Assembly (NCBI GenBank): GCA_013396655.1 | Contig: WBMV01005963.1 | Span: forward strand, 186,001 to 250,000 | DNA from: Campylorhamphus procurvoides | Taxonomy: Eukaryota > Chordata > Aves > Passeriformes > Dendrocolaptidae | DNA: 64,000 nt | Reading direction: 5' to 3' | Shown: piece by piece, positions 1-11,301 of the stretch | Position numbering within the stretch: position 1 is the first letter of the stretch | Layout: each line of letters starts with the position of its first letter | Notes under the pieces: model-generated | Told to the model about the DNA's origin: nothing | The model's input: only the letters and a program-made list of their open reading frames with translations | The model's database searches: none | Program-made: the position numbers and the translations under genes

Positions 1-574
1 TGATGTGCTTAGCAGGCTGTGCCTCACCATTTTGAGGAGGGCAAGTTAAAATCCTCAGTGTAGGTGAAGGAGGACCTGTTATCTAACATTTGAAATACAC
101 CCCCTTGGGAACTCTCAAGTGATAAGCAAACTAATTTAAACAAAAGGCAAGCTATATTTTGTTATACAATTATGGTCTTGATTGGTGACCTGTTAGGGTA
201 TAATTCTCTCTCTGAAACATGCTTACAGCTGTGAAGACCATCGTGCATATTCTCCACCAGTAAGCATGCCTCAAGAGGGAATTTGGAGCCTTTATATGTT
301 GTAAAAATCTGCAGTAATTTAGTACACCTCTCTCTAAAGAGAGGTTAGCTTCCTTGTCCATTTTTAAGTGAATGCTTTGGGGAATGTTGCTGTATAGCCC
401 AAAATATTTTAATATTTTGAGTCTTAATTTTTGCAATAATATTTTACATAAAAATGTTTGTTTATAGTGATATCAGTTATCTGTGTCCATCAAGAGTAGC
501 TGTTGAAATAAGACACATTATGATTTGCCACAACTGGGTAAATTACATTTTGTTTTCTTAATCCTTCCATCCAG
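1..574 (+). other. KDSR: KDSR intron (partial)
   Basis: This is intronic sequence upstream of the penultimate KDSR coding exon. It is AT-rich and has no ORF that I can match to KDSR. The last bases form the splice acceptor, a T/C-rich run ending in AG at 573-574. The preceding KDSR exon must lie before the window. Confidence 0.8.
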
Positions 575-676
575 CAAGGGAACTTTAACAGCTCAGTTGG
601 ATCAGATGGTTACATGCTGTCAATATTGACAAGTGGAATGTCACCAGTCACTTCTATTACTGAAGGTCTTCAGCAG
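575..676 (+). CDS. KDSR: KDSR penultimate coding exon (3-ketodihydrosphingosine reductase)
   Basis: This exon encodes 34 residues beginning [15 protein letters not shown] and ending ITEGLQQ, which I recognise as the C-terminal region of vertebrate KDSR. The enzyme is an NADPH-dependent short-chain dehydrogenase/reductase of the ER membrane that reduces 3-ketodihydrosphingosine to dihydrosphingosine, the second step of de novo sphingolipid synthesis. The exon is flanked by a pyrimidine-rich acceptor ending in AG at 573-574 and a donor starting GTAAGA at 677. It is 102 bases long, with phase-0 boundaries at both ends, so it joins in frame to the exon at 1028. The catalytic Rossmann-fold part of the protein lies in exons upstream of the window. 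The segment begins the hydrophobic C-terminal region that anchors the protein. The identification comes from remembered similarity to human KDSR; I am confident of it. Confidence 0.93.
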
Positions 677-1027
677 GTAAGAGTTGGAAAGACCCTGTTG
701 TCACCATTTCTTATGGTTTAAAATACTTTAAAATGCAGAACATTATGTGAACATTTTATTTTTTTCGCCAAATGGCTGCTAATACTGACAGGTTTTGGAA
801 ACTGCAGTAGTGTTTTCAAGCTGGAGCAGCAAGTTGGAGGGTGAGCTAAGGTTACCCCCTGCTGCTCAGTCCTGAACTGTTGCAGAGTTAAGTTGGAATT
901 CATGAGTTTGAGTTCTGGGGATTATACAACATACCTGCCTAGAACTCTTTTTTAATGTCATGATTAAATCATATGCTGCAATCCAAGATCCTAAATGAAT
1001 TGAAAGATGTTTCTCCTCTGTTTCCAG
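677..1027 (+). other. KDSR: KDSR last intron
   Basis: This short intron of 351 bases has a GTAAGA donor and a TTTCCAG acceptor. It separates two phase-0 exon ends. I see no other element in it. Confidence 0.9.
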
Positions 1028-1147
1028 GTTGTTTGCATGGGCATTTTTCGCATCATTGGCCTATTTTACCTAGGAAGTTTTGACAGCATAGTTCGTCGCT
1101 GCATGATGCAAAGGGAAAAATCTGAAAGTGCAGATAAAACTGAGTAA
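1028..1147 (+). CDS. KDSR: KDSR final coding exon and stop codon
   Basis: This exon encodes 39 residues plus a TAA stop at 1145-1147. It follows an acceptor with a good pyrimidine tract (CTCCTCTGTTTCCAG, ending at 1027). It starts [18 protein letters not shown], a hydrophobic stretch matching the last membrane segment of KDSR. It continues with the basic, cytosolic-type tail [11 protein letters not shown] and a charged end (SESADKTE). With the exon at 575 it supplies the last 73 residues of a protein that is about 332 residues long in mammals. The reading frame is intact, with no sign of decay. BCL2 lies about 11.4 kb downstream in the same orientation, the arrangement also found in mammals. 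The exact C-terminal residues differ slightly from the human protein as I remember it. Confidence 0.94.
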   Translation, partial: VVCMGIFRIIGLFYLGSFDSIVRRCMMQREKSESADKTE

Positions 1148-4100
1148 TCTTTACTTTGAGTGGAAAGAAGAATGTCAAACAGTCCTGGACAGCTTACTGC
1201 TTAAGTGGGACTCAGTTTTGCTCCTGAAGGATTTAGACTGGAAGTACTTGCATGTGTGACAGAGGAGTCCCCTCAAAAGCTATGAAAGAAAGCAAAAGTA
1301 CAACTCCAGAAAATGCCAAACTATGCAAAAGTGTGAATGAGGATTAGAGATTTTAATTTTTTTGGATGATTTGAGTTGGAGAGAATTTGGAGAGCTTGTA
1401 AGTGATCTGCAGAGTAGAATTTGAGAATGGACTATGTGTGGTAATTCTGGACAAATACTTAAGTTTTCTCACTTCGGTGCTTATGGACAAAATAAGTACC
1501 ATGAAAGACCAGGCTGTCCCCTGAACAAGTTGATACCTTTTGCTAATATTTTGGGACAGCTTTTAATTTGGAATCTTAGCTTTTCCTCTGGCCAATCTAC
1601 AGATCCTTCTGTCAATGACAGCTTTTCTTATTCTATCCAACATGTGACTGTGGAAACCCTAAGATGGCAAATACATTTGTATGATCCAAGCTTTCTCAGC
1701 CTGGGAGTAATTAAAAAGTATGATTTAATATATGCATACTTTCAAAAGGGAGATGAAGAACCCATTCCCACAGAGAAATGCTAGGAGATGTGATTGGGTC
1801 TGTAGCTCTTCTGGCCTTTTGAGGAATGTTGTGAACACACAAAAAAAATCAAACCAGTATAGTGTGTCGATTATGACTCAGCATTTTAAGCCATTGAAAC
1901 AATGTACAATTTTTACAGATACTTAATCTGCCAGTTTTTGCTCTGGAAAGGAAGGTAGCTTGATGCTACTGTTAATGTATATTAATTTCAAAGCTGCAAA
2001 TCATGAGCCAAACCAGTAGTTGATGATAGAATCAATTGTAATTAAAATGCCAGGCTTTTCCAGTAGCAGGAATGTAGCTTTTTAGGGCAGAAGGGTCAGG
2101 AGGAGGGGAGAGGTGTGTGTCAGAATGGCTTTCCACACTTCATTTTATCACTACACGAAAAAGCTTTCACATGAGAAATTATTTAAAATACTCTCCTTGT
2201 ATGACCCACTTCTAATTTGTTTCATTTACATTATATGAAACAAGGCTGCTCAGTAACTGCTTCAGAATACACAGAACCCAGTGGTTGCTTCTAATAAATC
2301 TCATACAACACTGAAAAAGCTTGATGCATAGCAATGATGTTTAAAGGGTGCACTATATATACTGTTTATTTAATGGACCACTATAGTAAGTGCCTTGTGA
2401 GCTGCTTTTTTTTCAAAAGCTGCATATTTTGTATTTGTTAGCACTGCTGTGTTTTCAATGTCATATTTTCCATTTTCATTAAGTACTCTGAATCCAAAAT
2501 TACGTGTAAAACCAAGCACTTTCACTTCCTAGAAAGTAGTATTTAACAACCAAAATAAGCAAAATTTTATTGTTTTTGTTAAGATAGTCTTTATATCTAT
2601 TTAATAAGAGGTATTCAATTAAACTGGATGAAAAATAATAGGTGGTTAACTGGAAAACATTAGAATGTAATTTATTGAGGCTATGTATATTCCCTCTCTG
2701 AATTAGGCTGATCACTTTTCAAATTTGCTTCAGTACCTGGTTTACAAACGTATTTTTTGGAGAGGGTCACATTGGCACTCTCATTTTAAGTGGTTAGAAT
2801 TCCATTAGGTCGCAAATATTGAGGCACTGCTGAATTCTTCATGAAGCCTATGTTTTAGGTCCTGCCTCCTGATTTTGTTTAGATATGTGAAGTTGTGCAT
2901 GCCTATAATGTAATACTAATTTTGAGAATAGAGTATATTCCTGCATTTTTTTAACAGCTCAGCTTCAGTGCAAAGGAATCTAGTGTGCATATGTATTTCC
3001 TGTGCTGCTTAATGTGAATGACATAAGGGAGCATTTATCATACATCCATTGTCAGCATCTCTGTGTTTCTTAAAGCAACATAACAATGCTACTCAGACCC
3101 TATGATCTATGTTTTGATGCAAATCAAACACTCTTTCGACCACCTGCAAAAAGATACCAAAATGGGTGAGTCGGTTGTGCTGTAGTTTGAAAGAAATGCT
3201 TCTGTGAATGACTTGATAGCAGCACAAGCTTGAAAGTCAGGACTTAAAACCAGTAAGCCTTTGGATACTTGAATTTTTGGATCTTCAGCTTGGAATGTTA
3301 AAGGGTTTGCATTTAAGAAACATAATCCAGAAGGTTAGAGCACACACGACACTATGGCAGCTGAGCCTCTAAAGGTGTCAGATTGGACATCTTTGATCAC
3401 CACTCACTACTTCTTGACTGAAGAGTCCTCCCAGTAATGACTGGTCTAATTCAGCAAGTGTCTGTGAAGGAGAAGTAAGACTGCTGGGTGAAAGTTATGG
3501 CCCTGATCGACAGAGACTTCAGTTCACACCTAATTTTGCATAGTGTAAATTGTTGTGTTGACAGTGAAACTGTAGGTTGAACACCTCAGCAACTGTGGAA
3601 ATTGGAACAAGGCAAGATTTTTGAATCAAGAAGAATAGGCTTTTTCAATGTTCTAGTTTCTGCTGTTGCAAGTTAATGATGTTAGTTTTAACTGATAAAC
3701 TTCTCAACTGTTTTACTGTCAAAACAAGGTAAATTGTCAACTACAGCAACCTTTGGTGTAAATTTTGTTTTCTTATGCACATTCTCTATCTACCAGTGTA
3801 CTCATTTTAGGGTCCAATATAAAGTGAAGGAGATGCCTTGTAATCTTGTGAAAAAATGTTTAGCAGTTGAAAAACTATTTTGCCAGTTTAAATGTTACAA
3901 AACCTCTGCATTGAAATGTTTTAGCAGTGTATTTGATCCGTGAAGATCTTCAAATAGACTTTATTACTTTTTGTCAAATTGTCAATAATTTAATCACTTG
4001 TGCCATATCAGTTGGTGTCCTGTCTTGTTTTCTTGGTCAATCCTTAGCATTCAATTTAGGCTTTGATAGTCTTTTCCATTCCTTATACTTTCTAATGACT

Positions 4101-4395
4101 GTATGACTGACTGCTTTACATACAGATTTATTATAACTTTACTTATAGTTTACTTCACCAAGGTGTTCACGTGCAATTTAAATAGATTTAATATTTTACT
4201 AAGAAAAAAAGATAGAGGTAAATAAACTTGATTTGCTGTGAAAAACTCTAGGCACTTTTGAATGGTAAAGATATATAGCGTTATTTGTAAAAAGAGACTT
4301 CGTGCTTATTGCGTCATCATTTTTTGTGCCAGAACTGTAAACCAGTTTTCATATTTTATATTTCTCAAAATAAATGGAGAATCAACAGAGCCTGT
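1148..4395 (+). other. KDSR: KDSR 3' UTR (extent inferred)
   Basis: This AT-rich non-coding stretch follows the KDSR stop codon. AATAAA hexamers occur at 2293-2298, 4221-4226 and 4369-4374, so shorter and longer 3' UTRs are both possible. The end given here assumes use of the last hexamer, with cleavage 10-30 bases downstream. Many ATTTA-like motifs are present. The small ORFs inside this region look random and are not called as genes. Confidence 0.5.
4369..4374 (+). terminator. Candidate distal polyadenylation signal of KDSR
   Basis: A canonical AATAAA lies about 3.2 kb after the KDSR stop, and another AATAAA sits at 4221-4226. An alternative proximal hexamer lies at 2293-2298. Which of them is used cannot be told from sequence alone. 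Confidence 0.4.
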
Positions 4396-7300
4396 AAATT
4401 TAAGTTCTTTTAGAGGATGAAGAGGAATGGATAGATTCATTTGCAGGATGTGGTGTGGTGGTGGGATTTTATTTTGTTGGGTTTTTTAAATCTGAGATTA
4501 GTTCAGCAGGATTCTGTTAATTCTGTGGAACAGCAGAGGGGGTGATGTATCCCTCCATTTTAGCAGCTTAGGGCAGAGGTAAAAAAGGATGTAAAAAATT
4601 CAACTGGATATTAGCAGACCTGGTATCCCCAAAGCATAATGAAAGTGAGATTAAATTGACAAAACCTTCCTTTATTGCTGGACGTACTGCCAGCGTAAAA
4701 CTAGTGCTTGTGCTATCTGGATGTTCTTGTGAATCCTGAGGAGCCAAGCAAGGCTTATTCTTCCCAGTAGACAACAACAGAAGTAATAGGGGAGATGTTT
4801 TTCTGTACCAGCACTGAGCATGCAGCTGTAAAGAAAATCACTATTATGTTTGAGCTCTGTAGTAGGAAAGCTCGCGTGTGCAGCTTGCCCCGACATAATA
4901 GGAGGGGAGGAGTAGCACCAAGATACTGATTCTCAAAGTAAATTCAAAATCTCAAATGCTCAATCTTTTAAAAAGACATTTGTATTAAATTATCAGAGAG
5001 CCAAAAATCAAAGATGGATTGAGGAAAGCATATGCTATCTAAAATGTGTTTTAAAGCTATGGGGCTGATATTAATCTTTTAATTCTCCAACATTCGAAGT
5101 TTTGAAATGGGAGAAGGTCACGTTGCAACTGGAGCTCCTGATTTTTCCATTTCAGCAAAAGTAGCAGGCCAAAGTAGATTGCTCCTCAATCCTTTTCGTA
5201 ATTGTATTTCAGCTACAAGGCTAAATCATCTGATTGTTCCATTTAATTGGGTTTATTCCCTGCCCAGCCAGTACCAGGCACACTGAAAAGTAGGGGGGTG
5301 TGTCATCGTCTGTCAAAGCTTGTAGTAAAAACCTCACAAAGTTATTTCCTTTCCTCTGTCACTGGGAGGAGACTTTAAATGAGGCGTCTGTCGTGCCAAG
5401 CTGCCCATCCTCTTTCTCTTACACCTTTCAACCTAGAGGCTCTGAACTGGTGAGAACGACGACACTGTTAATCATTCGGTGGTGATGGTCTCCGGTTGGG
5501 GGACAAATAATGCTGGTATGCTTTTGGATGAAACTCGCACTGAAGGAAGTGGAAACTGCAAATATTTATTTTTTTTTCTTAAACCCCAAAAGATGCATAT
5601 CTATTTTTTTTTTGGCATGGGGGGAGCATCTAATTTCATGTGGGGGATGAATTTCATAAAGTTGTTTGTGAAGGTTTCCTGTTTGGGGAAACCTTGATGA
5701 ATATAACACTAAGTCTCCTCTGTGGTAGAATACCACCAAATCAGTCTGAAATTTTATTTTTTTTAAGTGGAAAGGAAAGCAAGTTTGTTTTCAGCTTGGA
5801 GGGGAATCCCCACGTTAATTTTAAACCTTTCCAGTTCTAACTGTGAAGTTGGTTCTGTAGTAGTGCTGCTAAAGCAGTGTAAATAAATACAAGGGGCAAA
5901 GCAAATCATGCATGACTAATGCAGTCATGCTACCAACAACCAAGAACCAACTCCCTTGACCAATATAGAGTTAAATCTGTAAAGGTACCAGTTGTAAATA
6001 ATATATATAAAATTAAGTCTAAAACCAAATTTTAACGTTCTAGGTAACTTGCAGCTGAAGGTAATGCCCTTTTCAAAGCTAACAGGTGCTTCAAAGAAAG
6101 TGGTTAAAATGAGGCATCTTACTTTATTTCAAAGCATATAGTCAATAAATGCTTGAACCACAAGCACAGGTTGGTAGCTTGCAAAAAGGTGGTGAGACAG
6201 CTCAGCTCTGGTAAAGTTGAGACCCTACTGCCACATAGTGAAGTAGAGATGTCAAGGGAAAGGATATCCAGAGCTGGATGCAGCTGTTTTGCTTCCTTCC
6301 AATCCAAACCACGGGGCCAATGGATCTTGACAAGAAGTGAAGATGATTGAGGGATGAGCACAGTAAAAGGCATCTGAAAGTCAGGAGCTGTTTGCTATGT
6401 TGGACCCTAAGGATATTATCCAAGTATATCATCCAGATGCCTTTCCTGATGAGCACAATTAAAGGCTGCGAAATAAACCATAATTGCAGGTTGGGCGTGC
6501 TTTAAGTGTTTTACAGTAGCATTATCTGCTCTGCAAGTGCTTCCAGCCAAAAAAGGATCCACTCCACACCTGCAGCATTTGCAACTCCAGCAGGATGAAA
6601 GGCAGTCTCCAATTTCAGGAATGCACTATAAAGAAGTGAAGAAGTTTGTTCAGGTTAACTTGCCACCATCCTGGTTAAAAATGAGGAAAATATACATCCA
6701 GGTGTCGTAGGTACTACCATTCCCTATCTCTTTACACGCAGAGAACTGTTTTTCCAAGCATTCTATACAACAGATACTGGCTGCTGCCTAGGCAGCAATG
6801 TTGGGCCACATGGTTGAGCAAACCAGATGAGACAGTCTGAGCAATAAATCAGGTGGCATGCAGCTGATAGCACAGAATTATATGTGTGCATGCAAGTCTC
6901 TACAAGAGAATTGGTTTCAAGGCATTTCATCCAGCTTGACAGAGATACCACAGATCCGTGGGTATTGTGGTCTCATGGACAGAAACGTGAAAGACCATGT
7001 GGTTGGTGGTTAGTTTTAGTCAGGGTGAGTTAGAAAACTCTTGCATGTACAAAGGCATGCAGAGCAAACGCATTCTGGCATGGAAAGGAGCAGTAATGAG
7101 CACCTGGAACAGAGGGAAACACGGCCGTGGGTGGCACAGGCAAAAGCCTCACTGGACACAGCATCAAAAAGCCATCACAGAGCCATTGGCTGTGTGAGGA
7201 GCAGCTTGCTAATTTGCATATGTGCAAATTACTTACTCATGGGTACAGTCTTAGTGGGTTGTTTCAATAAAACCTGTATTTAAGCTGCACTAGAATATCA

Positions 7301-9575
7301 TAAGGCAATGGACCTCTTTAGTTGTTATAACTGTTACCTATATTGCTCTAAACATGACTTTTTGGTTACTCAAATTTAGTTTACTGTTGTTAGTTTTTGG
7401 TTGTTGTTGGTTTTGATTTTTTTTCTAGAATAGAAAACCTCTGCAGATTTTTTTTTGTTTTTAAAAGTGGCAACATCCTTGTTGAGTGTGAGTGCAAAGG
7501 TACATCCCGTTTGTTTCATGCCTGCTCAGGCAGGGCTTTAAACAATTGTTTGCTTCTTTCCAACTTGCCTGTGCGTGAGTCAAGGAAATAAAAGGGTGGG
7601 CAGGTCACCAGGAACCAGGGCTGCTGCTGAAAGCCTGTTCATGTTAACACAAAGGTACAGGGAAAAGGTGTCCACTTTCAGATTGTTGGGAAGTTCAGCG
7701 TTGCCAGGAATCACAAACTTTCTAGATCATTTGTTAATAATACATCTCCTGTACAGTAGGCATCTGGGAAGCCATTGAAGAAACAGCAGGCTTTGCATGA
7801 TCCTGTCTGGTCAGTTGCCCGAGCACAGATAAGAAAGCCAATCCAAGAAAATAATTGTCCCCTATGTAGCCAGACCTGAGTGATGCCTGTTGTGGATGCT
7901 CCTGCCTCTCTAATTGTCAAGGGAGCTTTTTTCAGGTGAGCTGCTGCTTGTATTCCTAATTGAGTTCCAATTCTTCCTGCAGTTAATTCTTCTTGGTCTG
8001 ATTAAGTTTAGTGGGTTAGTTCATATAAAGGAAAATGAGCGTGAAGAAGGATTTGCAGGATCAGATCTTGAGTAGTCAGCATGTTATTCTGCTACCTAAA
8101 AGCACCATAACGATTTTCTTTTAGCTGACTTTATGCACTGATTTCATGTTCCTTGATAAAGCCTGAGCCTCTCTTGCAATTTCTCCCATCTGCCCCAAAA
8201 ACTATATTGCCTTTATTTTGGAGGTTTTATTTAACACTTGTTTTATCCTGCTGAGCTCAAATAAACAAGCACGATGAAAAACAGTACTGTGATGCAAACT
8301 TGTGACACTCTAATAGATGCTCATCACCCACTCAGGTAGCACGATAATTGCTTTTGAGATGCCGCTCCCTTCAATTAGAGCAATACAGGTCAGATGCAAT
8401 GCATTTGACACTTAAATGTTAGGAACAAGACTATTTAAATGCACATAATTTTGATTTGGTTTTTTTGCAGAGTCCCAATTTGCTGTTCTTCAAGGCAGAG
8501 TTTTTGTTTCCCATGGCTCATCCCTAATACCCTTGCTTAAAGCAAAAGGTTCCTAGGATATTCCCTTATGTTTTTCCTTTTTTTTTTTTTTTTACAGTCT
8601 CAGTTGTGTTTGGTATTAGCAAGCTTTCTGGTGGACTATGACAACTATTTTCCTATTAAACTTTTAGAAAAGCTGGGATCTATCATTCCTACAGCAAAGT
8701 GCTGATTGTAGAGCTGGTGGGGGAAAAGCACCATTACTAAATCTCTTCCAAACAGAGTATGTCATAAATTTTTGCTGTTCTTTATCATCAATCAGTTATG
8801 AATTCTGAAACTATTTTATTTTTCTGATTATATGTCCTCGGTACCATTTAGTTGATCTTACTTCCATTTTTGCATACAAAATACCTTCAAATACCATAAG
8901 CAAAATCAGTGATATTTTCAATTCCTCCTTACAAAAGCCCATTAATTTTTTATTCATTTTTGTTTTCTGCATCAGTCCCACACCGATTTATCCTCTGAGC
9001 TTTAAAACCAATCTTGCTAGACAATGTTGTGCAGCTTACCTAGTCAGTTTTTCTGTATTACTTAATATCTGTGTGTGATGTGTTTTCAGTTGCAGGACCA
9101 ACTGCAATTAGATTCAGTCGTCGGCACAGTGACAGACTCAATCAGCAGCCTGCTTGGTTATGGCTGTTCTGATTTTCTGTATCACTTGTTCCACTTCAAC
9201 CATAGCACGTTACATGGAAATGTCTGGTTGCTTTCTGTGTTCAGAGGAGACCTTTCTCCTTCGTTCCCTTTTGATGCAAGAATATAAAAGTGGTGATGTT
9301 ACTTGGTTGACAGATCCCTTGTCTACACTTCTGCCATCAGAAGCCATTCCTCAGCTCATTGCAAGCACCTTGCTTTCTGGGGTCTTTCATACAGGTGGAA
9401 ATGAGGTGTGTTTGTGTTCCTGCATTACCTGAGCTACACGCGTGTCCTGGTGGGGTACAGCCCTTAGCCCATGACTGCACAAAACTCCATCATCACTCTT
9501 TTTACCTCATTTCACCTGCTGCCCTGCAACCTCTGTCCCTCTTAACCCAAGCAGAACTCAACCAGCCAAAACCAG
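4396..9575. other. KDSR-BCL2 intergenic region, no gene supported
   Basis: This AT-rich single-copy sequence separates the two genes. I find no ORF with recognisable homology. It contains a T16 run at 8578-8593 and an octamer-containing palindrome at 7211-7230. The small ORFs here are short, unsupported and lack codon signal. Regulatory elements for BCL2 may lie here, but that is inference. Confidence 0.6.
7211..7230. promoter_or_regulatory. Palindrome with octamer (POU/Oct-type) motif
   Basis: Two perfectly complementary 8-base arms, AATTTGCA and TGCAAATT, flank a 4-base spacer (TATG). The left arm and spacer contain ATTTGCAT, the classical octamer bound by Oct-1/Oct-2; the right arm gives ATTTGCAC on the other strand. 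The site lies about 5.3 kb upstream of the BCL2 start codon. Function is inferred from the motif only. Confidence 0.3.
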
Positions 9576-9860
9576 CAGGCGGGAGCGCACACGGGACAGT
9601 TTGGGACGAGCGAGCCCTTGGCTCCCTCCATCCCGCAGGGACGGGCGGGGGGTCCCGGGTACCGCGGCCGAGCCCGGGGCGAGCGGCGGCCGCTGGGTGG
9701 CAACAGCTGCCCGCTGGAGAAGAGAGAGGGGAAAAGAGCAGAGAGATAAGAGGGGAAAGAGCAGAGAGATGAGAGGGGAGAGGGGATTTAGGAGAGAGGA
9801 AAGGAGAGGAGGCTGCTGGCACTAGACACGGCGCCGAGCGCCTTCCCGTGCCCCGCTAAA
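9576..9860. promoter_or_regulatory. Distal CpG-rich block upstream of BCL2 (candidate CpG island)
   Basis: About 18 CpG dinucleotides fall within 9579-9715 by eye, with a further six in 9828-9860, in a window whose background is CpG-poor. Dense GC motifs such as CCGCGGCCG and GAGCGGCGGCCGC are present. A polypurine repeat separates the two CpG clusters. The block lies about 2.7-3.0 kb upstream of the BCL2 start codon and roughly 1.1 kb upstream of the CpG-rich block next to the assembly gap. It may be a distal promoter, an unannotated first exon, or an unmethylated regulatory island. No transcript evidence is available from sequence alone. Confidence 0.5.
9726..9811 (+). repeat. Polypurine tandem repeat (about 23-bp unit)
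   Basis: An almost pure A/G tract contains two near-identical units at 9726-9749 and 9750-9772. Both start GAGGGGAAA and end in AGCAGAGAGAT plus two bases. A degenerate third unit starts at 9773. The only pyrimidines up to 9778 are the C and T within each unit. Such tracts can form triplex DNA; that is inference. Confidence 0.8.
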
Positions 9861-10610
9861 TAAAAGGCACCAGAAGGATTAAACCCCCTGAGCGCCTTTT
9901 CAGGTGCCTGGAAAGGTGCTGGCTTGTACATGTCAGAAACAAATCCCTCGGTGCGTCCTCGAAACAAATCCCTGGATCACCAAGGGCACAGGTGAGTTCC
10001 GTTTAGCGCATGGGGAATCCCAGCCCTCTGGATGCCGGGACCGGCCCTTGTTCGGGATGGAGGGAAAACCGATGACTTTCCCCACACCACTGCCATTTCC
10101 TCACGCAGGGATGCTGCCAGCCTGGGAACTACGCGTGACAGGTCCGTGGGCGAAGGAAACGTGATCCTGAAAACAGAGATTTGAAGGGAAGGGTGTAATT
10201 ATTCCGAGTGTCCCCTGTGCGAACAAACTCGCGGTCACAACTTTATGTATGCATTTTATTTCTTTTAGCTTCGGGGTAGTGTATAGATGAGATTATCATC
10301 CCAATCACCCTTATAGAGACAAAAATTGGCAGAACTGATCCATCGTATCTTTCTCCCAGAGAAACATGCAGAAAAAGGTGCTGAGAGTGTCCTGCTCCCG
10401 TTCGACTTGGCATTCCCCTGGGATGGCTCCCCCTTTAAAGCTGGGGCAGTCCCAGTATCACACTGATGTTGCTGGTCGGGGTGGCAGGGTGGGCTGAGCC
10501 ATCACGATTTCCCAGCTCTGTGGGTTTAACCTACTTTGAATGATAACTCTGCTTCTTTGATTAAGCTCCAGATTCACCTCATTTCCAAACAGCTCCAATA
10601 GCCCCTCTAG

Positions 10611-10653
10611 AATATATACATATATGTATATATATATACATATATATATAAAT
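10611..10653. repeat. (TA)n-rich microsatellite
   Basis: This is a run of alternating T and A interrupted by TACA and TGTA steps, including TATATATATATA-type segments. It lies just upstream of the proximal CpG-rich block before the BCL2 leader. Confidence 0.85.
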
Positions 10654-10885
10654 TCTTCAGCCTGGGCTCAGGGGACAAACCTGAGCCCTGTTTCTACAAA
10701 AAGTCATAACCCCCAAGTCCCTGTCTGTCCCACAGACACGCGTGAACGCCGCCCCACCTGCGTGGAGCAGGTGTGCGGGGCACGGCCGGGAGCGAGGGCG
10801 ACACTGGGGGAGCCGGCCCGGCGGGACCGGCCCCACACAGAGCCCTGCACCGGGCCACTTTTCCTTCTCAAAACGGGGGTTCGGG

Positions 10886-10912
10886 ATTATTATTATTATT
10901 AATAATAATATT
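10886..10912. repeat. (TTA)n / (AAT)n palindrome at gap edge
   Basis: ATT repeats run up to 10900 and then invert to AAT repeats, forming a perfect 20-base palindrome centred at 10900/10901. It lies 16 bases before the assembly gap. Confidence 0.85.
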
Positions 10913-10927
10913 TTATTTTCCTCGTTT

Positions 10928-11301
10928 NNNNNNNNNNNNNNNNNNNNNNNNNNNNNNNNNNNNNNNNNNNNNNNNNNNNNNNNNNNNNNNNNNNNNNNNN
11001 NNNNNNNNNNNNNNNNNNNNNNNNNNNNNNNNNNNNNNNNNNNNNNNNNNNNNNNNNNNNNNNNNNNNNNNNNNNNNNNNNNNNNNNNNNNNNNNNNNNN
11101 NNNNNNNNNNNNNNNNNNNNNNNNNNNNNNNNNNNNNNNNNNNNNNNNNNNNNNNNNNNNNNNNNNNNNNNNNNNNNNNNNNNNNNNNNNNNNNNNNNNN
11201 NNNNNNNNNNNNNNNNNNNNNNNNNNNNNNNNNNNNNNNNNNNNNNNNNNNNNNNNNNNNNNNNNNNNNNNNNNNNNNNNNNNNNNNNNNNNNNNNNNNN
11301 N
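10928..11301. other. Assembly gap (374 N)
   Basis: This is a continuous run of N. Both flanks are GC-rich, and the left flank also has an AT palindrome. Any ORF spanning this stretch is an artefact. The gap probably covers part of the BCL2 promoter and first, non-coding exon. Confidence 0.99.

Noticed and set aside
8570..8600. T16 run followed by ACAG resembling a strong splice acceptor
   Set aside because: No coding or conserved exon follows it, and such T runs are common here. Probably a simple repeat.
9855..9866. TATA-like AAATAAAAGG downstream of the distal CpG-rich block
   Set aside because: The motif also reads as a poly(A)-type hexamer. It is too short and isolated to be called a promoter.
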